Below, one piece after another: positions 1-8,312 of a stretch of DNA of 64,000 nucleotides. Location of the stretch: assembly GCA_965230415.1 (NCBI GenBank), contig CBDDKZ010000001.1, forward strand, positions 62,001-126,000. The letters run 5' to 3'. The notes under the pieces are model-generated. The model made no database searches. It was not told where the DNA came from and worked only from the letters and a program-made list of their open reading frames with translations. The position numbers were made by a program, and so were the translations under genes. The stretch's first letter is position 1. The number at the start of each line of letters is the position of its first letter. This DNA comes from CBDDKZ01 sp965230415 (GTDB lineage Bacteria; Bacteroidota; Bacteroidia; Cytophagales; JAAEPT01).

Positions 1-789
1 CCAAGTTCATGCTGGATCGAACGCGAAGGGTTATTTGGTAACTCGGAGCGAAGAACGCAATATTTCGAACAAATGGTAGACCCGCCTGGAGAATGTGAAA
101 GTGATGCCTGGCAAATAATTGAAGTGGCCAAAAGAATGGGATACGGCAAGTTATTCCCCTACAAAAAGGAATCTCACAATTCGGAACTCTACGAGGAGTA
201 CACCAAACACCAGGCAGGCAAAAAACATGGCATGGCCCCACTTTCGGTGCTTAAAAAGCAGCCGGGAGCCATGTGGCCATTTGTAAATGGGAAGTCTACA
301 CAGTGGCGTTTTAATGCTAAGTACGACCCGGCTTGCTCGGGCGACAAGGCATTTGAGTTTTATGGTAAACCTGACGGAAAAGCTGTTATATGGGAGAGAC
401 CATATGAGGCGCCACCAGAAGTCCCTGACAGTGAATATCCGTTTTGGTTAAACACGGGCCGTGTTATAGAACACTGGCACACCGGCTCTATGACGCGCCG
501 TATTTATGTGTTACATCAAGCGGTTTCGCGCAGTTATGTTGAGCTCAATCCGGATGATGCCAAACAACTGGGCATAAAAAATGGTGATCAGGTAAAAATC
601 ATTTCACGGAGGGGAGAGATAGTCATGCCTGCCTCTGTAAACGAGCGCGGCAAACCCGTTAAAGGGCATATTTTCGTTCCTTTCTTCGACGAAGAATACC
701 TCATCAATGAACTTACACTTGATGCCTATTGTCCAATATCCAAACAGCCGGATTACAAGAAGTGCGCGGTAAAAATAGAAAAGGTTTAA
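1..789 (+). CDS. napA: Periplasmic nitrate reductase large subunit NapA, C-terminal part
   Basis: The reading frame is open from base 1, so the gene begins outside the window; 262 residues are visible. NapA is the molybdenum-bis-MGD catalytic subunit that reduces nitrate to nitrite in the periplasm. The visible part covers the end of the catalytic region (EREGLFGNSERRTQ) and the C-terminal dinucleotide-binding domain with the typical NapA block NTGRVIEHWHTGSMTRR, ending in SKQPDYKKCAVKIEKV. The N-terminal 4Fe-4S site and Tat signal are not in view. It heads a tight plus-strand operon with napB 12 bp downstream. The block is more NapA-like than NarG- or formate dehydrogenase-like, so the family call is firm. 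Confidence 0.95.
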   Translation, partial: PSSCWIEREGLFGNSERRTQYFEQMVDPPGECESDAWQIIEVAKRMGYGKLFPYKKESHNSELYEEYTKHQAGKKHGMAPLSVLKKQPGAMWPFVNGKSTQWRFNAKYDPACSGDKAFEFYGKPDGKAVIWERPYEAPPEVPDSEYPFWLNTGRVIEHWHTGSMTRRIYVLHQAVSRSYVELNPDDAKQLGIKNGDQVKIISRRGEIVMPASVNERGKPVKGHIFVPFFDEEYLINELTLDAYCPISKQPDYKKCAVKIEKV

Positions 790-801
790 AATGACAGCGC
801 T

Positions 802-1503
802 ATGAAAAAAAGGATATCTATCATTGCTATGATCATTTTACTGATGGTCACATGCATTATACTGATTGATGTTGGCATGCGTGGCTCCAAAACTCATGCA
901 AACGTCTATACCGGTCACGAAAACAATCATGATGCACACCTGTACGGTGAAAAGAAGGTTTTTGAGCGCTCGGAGTCTACCTATAATTATAAAGACATGA
1001 AGTTCGATTCAACGGCAGGACACACCGGGGAGGCTTACCACTCCAGGAGAGCCTATCCCGGAGCTCCTCCCACTATACCCCACCCCTTGTTTACCGAAAG
1101 GGGTATAGGCGCCAACGGATGTCTTCAATGTCATCAAAACGGTGGTTATGTCAATAGCTTAGAGGCTTACGCCCCTATTACACCTCACCCTGAAATGCTC
1201 AATTGCAGGCAATGCCACGTTCCGGTCAAAACTAATGCCGAATTTGCAGCGGGTAGCTTGTGGGAGAAACAAGGAGTACCCGAAATCCACCGCGCCGCTT
1301 TAACGGGTAGCCCACCGATGATTCCACACGACTTGCAGATGAAGGAAAATTGTCTCTCTTGTCACTATGGTCCCGGCTCCCGGAAAGACATTAGAGTTAG
1401 TCACCCGGAAAGAGTGAATTGCAGGCAATGTCATGTACCTAACCACGCAGCCTTAAAAGGCCTGGAGCAAGAGTTTACGCGTCAACCTCAAAAAACGAAA
1501 TAA
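802..1503 (+). CDS. napB: NapB-type cytochrome c with duplicated diheme unit (tetraheme)
   Basis: This is the electron-donating cytochrome subunit for NapA. Residues 5-23 form an N-terminal hydrophobic anchor or signal. Four CxxCH heme sites are visible at residues 107-111, 135-139, 184-188 and 207-211. The family normally has two. The first pair follows a PPTIPHPL segment and ends in HPEMLNCRQCHVP; the second follows PPMIPHDL and ends in HPERVNCRQCHVP, so the protein looks like two NapB modules in tandem within 233 residues (family usually about 150). It starts 12 bp after napA and the next gene starts 1 bp after its stop. The role is secure; the number of functional hemes is inferred from motifs. 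Confidence 0.88.
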   Translation: MKKRISIIAMIILLMVTCIILIDVGMRGSKTHANVYTGHENNHDAHLYGEKKVFERSESTYNYKDMKFDSTAGHTGEAYHSRRAYPGAPPTIPHPLFTERGIGANGCLQCHQNGGYVNSLEAYAPITPHPEMLNCRQCHVPVKTNAEFAAGSLWEKQGVPEIHRAALTGSPPMIPHDLQMKENCLSCHYGPGSRKDIRVSHPERVNCRQCHVPNHAALKGLEQEFTRQPQKTK

Positions 1504-1504
1504 G

Positions 1505-2176
1505 ATGAATGTATTAAACTATATTTTGCTTGGAACAACGATCCAAATGCTATGTCTGTTTTCGTCATGTAATGCACCGGAAAGAGAGGCTTATCATACC
1601 GTAAAACAAAAAATTAAAGCCAACGAGGTACTGAGTGACACCATTGACTTTGGGGTTTCTTCTAGCGACCACCTCCAATGCCTTAAAACGGTAATGACAG
1701 ACAGCAACGTGCTTAGCGCTCCATTCCTGATTCCCGAAAGGCAGAGTCAAATTGTAAACTTTCAGTGCAGTCGTTGTCACAATGTCCCGTTAGAAGAAAT
1801 AAAGAATGCTAATGCAGATGAAAAAAAGGCACATTGGAACCTGAAACTTGAGCATGCCGGTATTAGCACCATGGAGTGCAAAACCTGCCATAGTGTTAAC
1901 AATATGGATTCCCTGAGAACGCTTACTGACGCACAAATTTCCTTTAACCACAGTTATCAGGTTTGTGCCCAATGCCATTCCAAGCAATTCAAAGACTGGG
2001 AATCGGGCGCTCATGGCAAACAGCTCGGAGGCTGGGCTCCACCCAGGGTAAGCAATTCATGTGTTAATTGCCATAACCCGCACAATCCGTCCTTCAAAAC
2101 CAGATTTCCTGCGCGGTTAAACACAAAAATGTTAGAAGAACAAAGGACTTCATCTAACGGAGAAGAACAACATTAA
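1505..2176 (+). CDS. Tetraheme cytochrome c lipoprotein of the nap operon
   Basis: A 223-residue protein with a lipoprotein-type signal (hydrophobic stretch, then LFSSC with Cys22) and four CxxCH motifs at residues 88-92, 125-129, 154-158 and 186-190. It is therefore probably a membrane-anchored periplasmic c-type cytochrome. I do not recognise a named family. It is not NapC/NrfH-like, because it has no N-terminal transmembrane anchor with closely packed heme motifs. Its position between napB and the ferredoxin/NrfD pair suggests that it passes electrons from the membrane module to NapB. It starts 1 bp after the napB stop, so translation is probably coupled. Confidence 0.8.
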   Translation: MNVLNYILLGTTIQMLCLFSSCNAPEREAYHTVKQKIKANEVLSDTIDFGVSSSDHLQCLKTVMTDSNVLSAPFLIPERQSQIVNFQCSRCHNVPLEEIKNANADEKKAHWNLKLEHAGISTMECKTCHSVNNMDSLRTLTDAQISFNHSYQVCAQCHSKQFKDWESGAHGKQLGGWAPPRVSNSCVNCHNPHNPSFKTRFPARLNTKMLEEQRTSSNGEEQH

Positions 2177-2188
2177 GACCATCATACT

Positions 2189-3220
2189 ATGAGCACAAAA
2201 GGTATCGACATTATAAAACTGGCTTTAGGGCTTTCCCCTAAACAAGAAAAAAAGCAGGCGCCTGAAGACAAACAGCGTATCGATGGATATGAGCAGGTAT
2301 TAGGTAAAAAACAAAGCCGACGAGACTCCTTAAAAGGCATCACGGCTGGATTACTGGCCGGAGCCGGTATGATTCAAACTTCCTGCTCTCCACTATCCAG
2401 TGATGAGAAGAAGGAAAAGAAAGAAATGGAGTGGGAAGAGTACTTTAAAGGGAATTACCGCCTAATGACCGATGAAGAGAAAAAGGCTACCGTAAAGCGC
2501 CTTGAAAGGATGTATGAGAAAGAACACGGTAAGCACATCAATGTATCTTCTAAAGATGCTGTTAAGGGCGTACTTTTTGGTTATGCGTTTAATATTTCCA
2601 AGTGCAAGGGATATATGGATTGTGTGGAGGCCTGTAAGAAGGAAAATAATCACGATCGCGCCTCTCAAATGCAATATATACGTATCCACGAGCATAAAAA
2701 CGGCAGTTTTGCCTTTGAAGATGCCGACGATACCTTTTACCATGAAGTGCCGGCTGAAGGCCACTTCTATTTAGGTACTCAATGTTACCATTGTGAAAAC
2801 CCTCCCTGCACAAAAGTATGCCCTACTGGTGCCACCTGGAAAGAAAAAGATGGCATAGTTGTAGTCGACTACGACTGGTGCATAGGCTGCCGCTATTGCA
2901 TGGCTGCATGCCCATACGACGGACGAAGGTTCAACTGGTCTGAGCCACAAATTCCGGAACAGGAAGTAAACAAAAACCAGCACTACCTGGGCAACAGACT
3001 TAGAAAGCAAGGTGTAGTTGAAAAATGCACATTCTGTATTCAAAGATCCAGGGATGGACAAAACCCGGCATGCGTAGAAGCTTGTCCCACCGGTGCCCGA
3101 ATATTTGGCAATTTGTTAGATCCTAACAGTACAATAAGAAAAGTACTTGACACTAAAAAAGTATTCCGTCTCAAAGAGGACCTGGGTACAGAACCTAAAT
3201 TTTGGTATTTCATGGATTAA
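2189..3220 (+). CDS. HybA/NrfC-like 4Fe-4S ferredoxin subunit with Tat signal
   Basis: An iron-sulfur electron-transfer subunit of the type that pairs with NrfD-family membrane proteins. It has a twin-arginine motif SRRDSLKG near residues 43-50, unusually far from the N terminus, then a hydrophobic stretch and a lipobox-like QTSC at Cys66. Cluster motifs follow: C199/202/207/211, C231/234/237/241 and C280/283/295/299 are complete. The first reads CKGYMDCVEAC (C139, C145, C149) with tyrosine where the second cysteine of CxxCxxCxxxC is expected. It probably docks to the NrfD protein encoded next and carries quinol electrons to the cytochromes. The missing ligand could give a 3Fe-4S or absent cluster. 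Confidence 0.88.
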   Translation: MSTKGIDIIKLALGLSPKQEKKQAPEDKQRIDGYEQVLGKKQSRRDSLKGITAGLLAGAGMIQTSCSPLSSDEKKEKKEMEWEEYFKGNYRLMTDEEKKATVKRLERMYEKEHGKHINVSSKDAVKGVLFGYAFNISKCKGYMDCVEACKKENNHDRASQMQYIRIHEHKNGSFAFEDADDTFYHEVPAEGHFYLGTQCYHCENPPCTKVCPTGATWKEKDGIVVVDYDWCIGCRYCMAACPYDGRRFNWSEPQIPEQEVNKNQHYLGNRLRKQGVVEKCTFCIQRSRDGQNPACVEACPTGARIFGNLLDPNSTIRKVLDTKKVFRLKEDLGTEPKFWYFMD

Positions 3221-3225
3221 TTCTA

Positions 3226-3258
3226 AAACCTCACAGGTCCTAAAAACCGATGAGGTTT
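3226..3258 (+). other. Intercistronic hairpin within the nap operon
   Basis: AAACCTCA at 3226-3233 pairs perfectly with TGAGGTTT at 3251-3258, leaving a 17-nt loop, in the 60-bp gap between the ferredoxin and NrfD genes. No T-run follows directly, so it is more likely an RNA-processing or stability element than a terminator. This is an inference from sequence only. Confidence 0.4.
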
Positions 3259-3280
3259 CTATAAAAAAGCTGTAAATATT

Positions 3281-4504
3281 ATGAATCAGATAAAGATATT
3301 TTTCTCCATGATCAAAGATGGTCTGGATGAAGTGACAAAGGGCAGTGCCAAATACCATATATGGATGGCAACGCTTACATTTATAATGCTCATTGGGGGG
3401 TATTGTTATTATATCCAAATCGATCAAGGGCTGGCTGTAACAGGCATGCACGACAAGGTAAGCTGGGGACTATACATCTCCAACTTTACTTTTTTGGTAG
3501 GCGTTGCAGCGGCGGCAGTAATGCTCGTGCTTCCCACTTATATTCTAAAAGATGTAGATTTCAAAAAAGCAGTTCTCATTGGTGAAGGGCTTGCTGTAGC
3601 AGCACTTGTCATGTGTATCGCTTTCGTAGTAGTGGATGTAGGCGGACCGGCAAATCTTTGGCACATGATGCCCGTGGTAGGACTTTTTAATTTCCCCAGT
3701 TCCATGCTCACCTGGGATATGATAGTCCTAAATGTATACCTGTTTATTAACATCACGATCCCTCTTTACATTCTCATGAGTCATTATCAGAACAAAGAGC
3801 CGCGCAAAGGGATTTATTTACCGGGTGTATTCCTGTCGGTATTTTGGGCTGTAAGCCTGCACATGGTGACGGCATTCCTTTATCAGGGACTCCAGGCAAG
3901 GCCATTCTGGAACAACGCACTACTCGGGCCACGCTTCCTCGCTTCCGCCTTTGCAGGAGGCCCCGCCCTCATAATTATAGCATTAGCATCGATAAGGAAA
4001 TTTACAAGCTTTAAAATTGAAGATAAAACACTCGATAAAATTGCGCTGGTTGTTACTGTTGCCGCACAAATCAATATCATCATGCTTATTTCTGAACTTT
4101 TCAAAGAATTCTATGCCCATACGCATCACAGCATGGGGGCTTTCTATCTGTTCTTTGGAATAGGTGAAAAGACGGCGCTGGTTCCATGGATCTGGACAGC
4201 AATTACGATGAACGTCATTGCTACCGGTATGCTCACGCTGCATCGGTTCAGGAGAAACAAAAGTCTCCTTTATTTATCCTGCATCATGTTGTTTATTGCT
4301 ATTTGGATTGAAAAAGGATTCGGCCTGATTGTTCCAGGCTTTATTCCGGGGCAGTGGGGCAAAATTGTGGAATACACCCCTACCCTCATTGAAGTAGGTG
4401 TGACAGTGGGTATTTGGGCAATGGGAGCATTTCTGTTCACCGTCTTGTCCAGAGCCGCGATTGCCATCGAATTAGGTAAAATGAAGTTCAAACCAAATAA
4501 TTAA
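3281..4504 (+). CDS. NrfD/PsrC-family integral membrane quinol dehydrogenase subunit
   Basis: A 407-residue polytopic membrane protein, with about nine or ten hydrophobic segments, of the NrfD (PsrC/HybB-like) family. Such proteins bind quinol at the outer face of the membrane and hand electrons to a partner ferredoxin, here the gene just upstream. The family signature is the N-terminal KYHIWMATLTFIMLIGGYCYY segment followed by SWGLYISNFTFLVGVAAAAV. In this operon it replaces the NapC or NapGH quinol dehydrogenase found in proteobacterial nap operons. It is followed 6 bp later by tatA. I am confident in the family; the direction of electron flow is inferred from context. Confidence 0.88.
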   Translation: MNQIKIFFSMIKDGLDEVTKGSAKYHIWMATLTFIMLIGGYCYYIQIDQGLAVTGMHDKVSWGLYISNFTFLVGVAAAAVMLVLPTYILKDVDFKKAVLIGEGLAVAALVMCIAFVVVDVGGPANLWHMMPVVGLFNFPSSMLTWDMIVLNVYLFINITIPLYILMSHYQNKEPRKGIYLPGVFLSVFWAVSLHMVTAFLYQGLQARPFWNNALLGPRFLASAFAGGPALIIIALASIRKFTSFKIEDKTLDKIALVVTVAAQINIIMLISELFKEFYAHTHHSMGAFYLFFGIGEKTALVPWIWTAITMNVIATGMLTLHRFRRNKSLLYLSCIMLFIAIWIEKGFGLIVPGFIPGQWGKIVEYTPTLIEVGVTVGIWAMGAFLFTVLSRAAIAIELGKMKFKPNN

Positions 4505-4510
4505 AAAATT

Positions 4511-4735
4511 ATGAATATATTCTTATTAGCAATGCCAGGCGGATATGAGTGGTTACTCATAGTGTTTGCCGTTATATTTTTATTTGGAGGCAAGAAAATT
4601 CCTGAACTGGCCCGAGGGCTTGGTAAAGGTATCCGAGAATTTAAAAATGCCAAAAATAAAATCACCGATGAGATAACTGAAAAGCAACCTGAATTTGACA
4701 GAACTCCCACTACTGCGGGTACGAGTAATAGCTAA
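4511..4735 (+). CDS. tatA: Sec-independent translocase subunit TatA/TatE
   Basis: A 74-residue protein with one N-terminal transmembrane helix, the FGGKKIPELARGLGKGIREFKNA hinge/amphipathic helix typical of TatA, and a charged tail. TatA forms the pore of the twin-arginine export system. Its place as last gene of the nap operon makes sense because NapA and probably the ferredoxin are Tat substrates. No tatC is visible in the window. Confidence 0.93.
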   Translation: MNIFLLAMPGGYEWLLIVFAVIFLFGGKKIPELARGLGKGIREFKNAKNKITDEITEKQPEFDRTPTTAGTSNS

Positions 4736-4796
4736 ATTGTTAACAACAAAGTATCCCTTTAGAATAGATTCAACATCGTTGAAATCATAGTTCTAT

Positions 4797-4829
4797 GTAG
4801 CAGACCGGTAATCCGGTCTGTTACTTTTT
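4797..4829 (+). terminator. Hairpin terminator after tatA
   Basis: A 12-bp stem with one G-T pair (4797-4808 with 4813-4824, loop TAAT) is followed by TTTTT. It ends the nap operon and may also serve the convergent gene at 4838-5200. The core ACCGGTAATCCGGT also resembles small REP-type palindromes. Confidence 0.75.
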
Positions 4830-4837
4830 AGTATACT

Positions 4838-5200
4838 TCAATCCTCATCAGAATCTTTGCTCCACATCCAGGCAAACTCGTTGTTTACGCCAAATATAGG
4901 AGCATCTATTTGCAATCGTTCTCCATTTTCAGCTTGCAAAAACCACAGCCCCGAATAAATAAGGTCGTAGTATTTATGTTCTTCTTTTTGAACAAAATCA
5001 TGCCATTTGTCTTCATCACTGAGCATCAAGTGGTCACCTATTACCGAATAGTCGATATAAGACTGCACAAGTCGCAATTCTTCCACATCCCAGTTAATTT
5101 GATCGTTTAAGACATAGATACCCGAACATTCCGAAATAGTTTTTTCTGCTGGCAGTACCTCACCAATTTCATGTCCGTCATATATCAAATTGTAGCGCAT
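4838..5200 (-). CDS. Hypothetical protein, 120 aa
   Basis: A small, acidic, probably cytoplasmic protein with no signal peptide or membrane segment and many aromatic residues (WDVEEL, DKWHDF, EFAWMW). I do not recognise a family. It stands alone between the nap terminator and the secreted glycosidase gene, with its own ATG at 5200, and the long open frame with ordinary codon use supports a real gene. No function can be assigned. Confidence 0.6.
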   Translation of the reverse strand: MRYNLIYDGHEIGEVLPAEKTISECSGIYVLNDQINWDVEELRLVQSYIDYSVIGDHLMLSDEDKWHDFVQKEEHKYYDLIYSGLWFLQAENGERLQIDAPIFGVNNEFAWMWSKDSDED

Positions 5201-5287
5201 AAACTTTAAGATAAGACCAAAACTACAGCTTTTTCAAACAAAGGCCGCTTGATCATACGTTAATATTCTGCATCGGCGTCAAATAAC

Positions 5288-5313
5288 AAAAAAAGCCAAC
5301 CCAAAAGGTTGGC
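5288..5313 (-). terminator. Rho-independent terminator of the GH26-like gene
   Basis: Read on the minus strand, GCCAACC (5295-5301) pairs with GGTTGGC (5307-5313) around a 5-nt loop and is followed by a run of seven T. It lies just after the stop codon of the secreted glycosidase gene. Confidence 0.85.
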
Positions 5314-5338
5314 CTTTCAAATTTATAAAACGAATTAA

Positions 5339-7864
5339 TTAATCTCTTACAAATATTGTTGTTCCTATCTTAGTTATGAGGATGTAAGTTCCTGTAGGAA
5401 GATCGCCAACAAAAACATCTTTACCTTCACCTGTAAGTAATACAGCCCCTCTTAAGTCATGAACTTCAAAGGCATCGGAATGTGCTGCGTCATAGATATG
5501 TAAGAAATCGCCGTGCACCGGATTTGGATAAATATCCAGTCCGTACTCATCAGCATTATCTAAGCTATGTGACATATCTTCTGCAATACGAGCGCCTGAA
5601 TTTGAACTGTATCCAAGGTCGCTGAAGAGTGAACCGGAAGCGAACACCCAATCAGGATTACTCATTTCAGTTTCCCAATTGCTTTTGATGGTCGCATTTT
5701 GTTGTACTCTTGTGTCACCCCAATATCCCATATCATATGGAGCGTCCCAGAAACCCTGGCTGTCCCAGTCAGCATTCACATAGGCTACCACTCTGATGAT
5801 ATCTTCATTGTTTTCAATATAGTTGAAGTAAGGTACGAACCACTCATTCCATATTTGCTCTGGTGTACGTGGTGATTTTACGCCAACATTCGGACCTTGC
5901 ACATCTGCCTTAGTCTTTTGCTCAATGTCGTAGCCCTGCGGAGCGGATTCACATACCATCACAGCTTTACCACGAAGTCTCGCAAAATCCACTAAATTGT
6001 CAACACCTGAATAATTACATTCCTGAGAGGTAAATATCGATATACCCACCATGTCTACGTAGTCATCACCAGGGTACCATTCAGTGCTCGCGTAGTTACC
6101 AAAGTTAGCATCACATGAAGACCAAGAGTGCCATACCATTGAGAATTGATCCATTACTCCTTTACTTTCGATCATCTGATAAATTTTAATCCATGCACTC
6201 TTAAATGCCGTAGGATCATATCCATTATGCGGACCATCGAACTCATATCCAAACCTGAAATAAATTGGACGATTTAAAGCTGCCAAGTTGTCAATCAGCG
6301 TATTTATTTCATTATCATAAACGCCGTTGTTAATATCACCCAACATACCTGCTGCATAGATTGCCATAGATAATGCACTTTGGGAATAATTTGACGCTAC
6401 ATCGCCTGCATTCTGAGGACCAGAACCATAGCTCGCAGTACTTGTGATACCTTCAACATAATTCACACTGGAATAACCTGAATGACCTGCCGGTGTATGT
6501 GTGAATGCGTTGTTATAATCGTCGATGCTGGTTACATCCTGACCAATTACAAGAAGTCTTCCTGTGGCCGGTGCAAATTTAGCGGCAAAATAGCTCGTAC
6601 CACTGTTGTCATCGCCACCGTTATTATCATCACCGCTGTTACCATTGTCAGAAGAACCACCGCTGTTATCAGTACCTTCAAATACGCGGATATTGTCAAT
6701 GGCTATATCTCCGGCATCTCCACCACCAGATACAGCTCTGATTTGAATTTGAATATCACCACTATATTGAGTGAGGTCTACTGTTGCTGTGTGCCAAGAA
6801 TTTCCTTGGGCTCCGTCCATATCCCAAATTGTTGACCAATTGCCTCCTGCATGTAAATCTATGTGCAATGAACCAATATTGGCCCCGTACATATGGTATT
6901 TAAAAGTTAATGTACGATCGCTTCCACTTATAAAATCGGAAAGAATTCTTGCATCGTTACCAGCAGTTTGTGCCTGAGAAGTTTCTAAGTGCGCATAATT
7001 TGAACCTTCTTGTGCCGAGGGGGGACCTGTATTGTTAGTGGGCGTTGCATCAGATCTTACAATAAAATCGTGTGAATCGTAACCACTCACCTGATCCCAT
7101 CCGGACCACGTTCCTTCAAAGTTTAAGGTACTTAATGCCGTACCATTGTCATCATCGGAATCACCATCGTTACCAGAGTCGCCGGTTTCTGTACCATCGC
7201 CGGTATTTCCTGAATCTCCGTTGTCAGAACCTGAGTCGCCTGAATCTCCTCCAGTATCACATGCAGCACATGAACCGCCACAATCTACACCTGTCTCATC
7301 GCCATTTTGAATTCCGTCAGAACAAGTTGCTGTTGCAGAACCGTCATCACCGCTATCGCCATTGTCACCAGCTTCTCCTCGAATTACGATTTGATCTGCT
7401 GCACAACCGCCCGATTGAGCCTGACCGGCATCTACGTAGCAATTTCCTGTCGTAGCACACATGGCATCATAACCTGTTGGACATGTTATATCGCCGGTAG
7501 TACCGCCACTGTTGTCGTCATTAGAGCTACCATCGTCACACGCGGTACATGAACCACCACAGTCCACACCCGTTTCGTTTCCGTTTTGTACACCGTCTGA
7601 ACAAGTCGGCCCAGGAGTGTCATCGCCACCACTATCTCCGCCCCGAAGCGTAATTTGATCTGCAGGACAGCCTCCCGAGATCGCTTGATTTTGGTCAATA
7701 TAGCAGTTTCCTGTGGTTTCACATACTGCATCATAACCCGTTGGACAGGTAAAGTCACTATCTGACGACCGGTCTGAATTTGATGCTCTTACATCCGGTA
7801 TAGCTGATACAACTACAAAACCAACCGAAAGAAGCAAACATTTAATTGTTCTTTTTAGATCCAT
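5339..7864 (-). CDS. Secreted GH26-like glycoside hydrolase with T9SS sorting domain
   Basis: I chose the ATG at 7864 because a clear signal peptide follows (MDLKRTIKCLLLSVGFVVVSA); the frame runs further upstream but without export features. The 841-residue protein has, in order: a signal peptide; two alternating cysteine-rich repeats (CPTGYDA..GNCY and a CSDG.QNG.ETGVDCGGSC block, each twice) separated by Asp/Ser/Gly-rich linkers; a MAM/carbohydrate-binding-like beta-sandwich (about 245-400); a TIM-barrel glycosidase domain (about 423-740); and a type IX secretion C-terminal domain (about 775-841, IYPNPVHGDF). Likely catalytic glutamates are in RFGYEF (about 541) and VMVCES (about 639), as in clan GH-A. 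It is probably a surface or secreted mannanase/xylanase-type enzyme; the exact family is not certain. Confidence 0.82.
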   Translation of the reverse strand: MDLKRTIKCLLLSVGFVVVSAIPDVRASNSDRSSDSDFTCPTGYDAVCETTGNCYIDQNQAISGGCPADQITLRGGDSGGDDTPGPTCSDGVQNGNETGVDCGGSCTACDDGSSNDDNSGGTTGDITCPTGYDAMCATTGNCYVDAGQAQSGGCAADQIVIRGEAGDNGDSGDDGSATATCSDGIQNGDETGVDCGGSCAACDTGGDSGDSGSDNGDSGNTGDGTETGDSGNDGDSDDDNGTALSTLNFEGTWSGWDQVSGYDSHDFIVRSDATPTNNTGPPSAQEGSNYAHLETSQAQTAGNDARILSDFISGSDRTLTFKYHMYGANIGSLHIDLHAGGNWSTIWDMDGAQGNSWHTATVDLTQYSGDIQIQIRAVSGGGDAGDIAIDNIRVFEGTDNSGGSSDNGNSGDDNNGGDDNSGTSYFAAKFAPATGRLLVIGQDVTSIDDYNNAFTHTPAGHSGYSSVNYVEGITSTASYGSGPQNAGDVASNYSQSALSMAIYAAGMLGDINNGVYDNEINTLIDNLAALNRPIYFRFGYEFDGPHNGYDPTAFKSAWIKIYQMIESKGVMDQFSMVWHSWSSCDANFGNYASTEWYPGDDYVDMVGISIFTSQECNYSGVDNLVDFARLRGKAVMVCESAPQGYDIEQKTKADVQGPNVGVKSPRTPEQIWNEWFVPYFNYIENNEDIIRVVAYVNADWDSQGFWDAPYDMGYWGDTRVQQNATIKSNWETEMSNPDWVFASGSLFSDLGYSSNSGARIAEDMSHSLDNADEYGLDIYPNPVHGDFLHIYDAAHSDAFEVHDLRGAVLLTGEGKDVFVGDLPTGTYILITKIGTTIFVRD

Positions 7865-8312
7865 AATAATAATTTTGGTTTTTTTACACCTTACAATAAT
7901 TAATGAGACAGCATAATTTCGAATGACGCAATACAATTAGAAGGTTCTTGGAAGAAACAGGGTATGATAACCTTCGGATATTCTACTTTTAAGCGCGGAT
8001 GAAAAGTGGTGATTTTCGCTTTTCATCTCCATTCACGATTAGCTGACAAATCTTGCATTTTACAAGTGATTTATTACCTAGAATAACGATTACAAAAAAT
8101 GAATGTTACGCTTACTTTTAGTGTCAAAAAAACATTAAGATGCCCAAAAAACGCAATAAAACTACTACCTAAGCACTTTTCTTAGGTTAAAAAAAATATA
8201 TTTTTTTTAACAGATAACACAATAATCATACACCACCATTAATTAGGTATCACTTAATTTATTAACGGAATAAATATAGGCGCATATACCTCTGTACTCT
8301 TATAAAATGATG
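7865..8312. other. Intergenic region with long AT palindrome
   Basis: This is the 448-bp upstream region of the GH26-like gene. It holds a perfect 26-bp palindrome at 8186-8211 (GTT, eight A, TATA, eight T, AAC), immediately preceded by CCTAAG/CTTAGG arms at 8168-8173 and 8181-8186. I see no gene. The structure could be a regulatory site or a bidirectional terminator-like element. Confidence 0.5.

Noticed and set aside
2462..3061. Several long open frames antisense or out of frame within the nap ferredoxin gene
   Set aside because: The sense frame carries complete Fe-S motifs; the others have no recognisable features.
7072..7455. Plus-strand open frames opposite the GH26-like gene, rich in His/Arg/Leu
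   Set aside because: They are the antisense reading of the Asp/Ser/Gly-rich repeats of the real gene; composition and position show a shadow frame.
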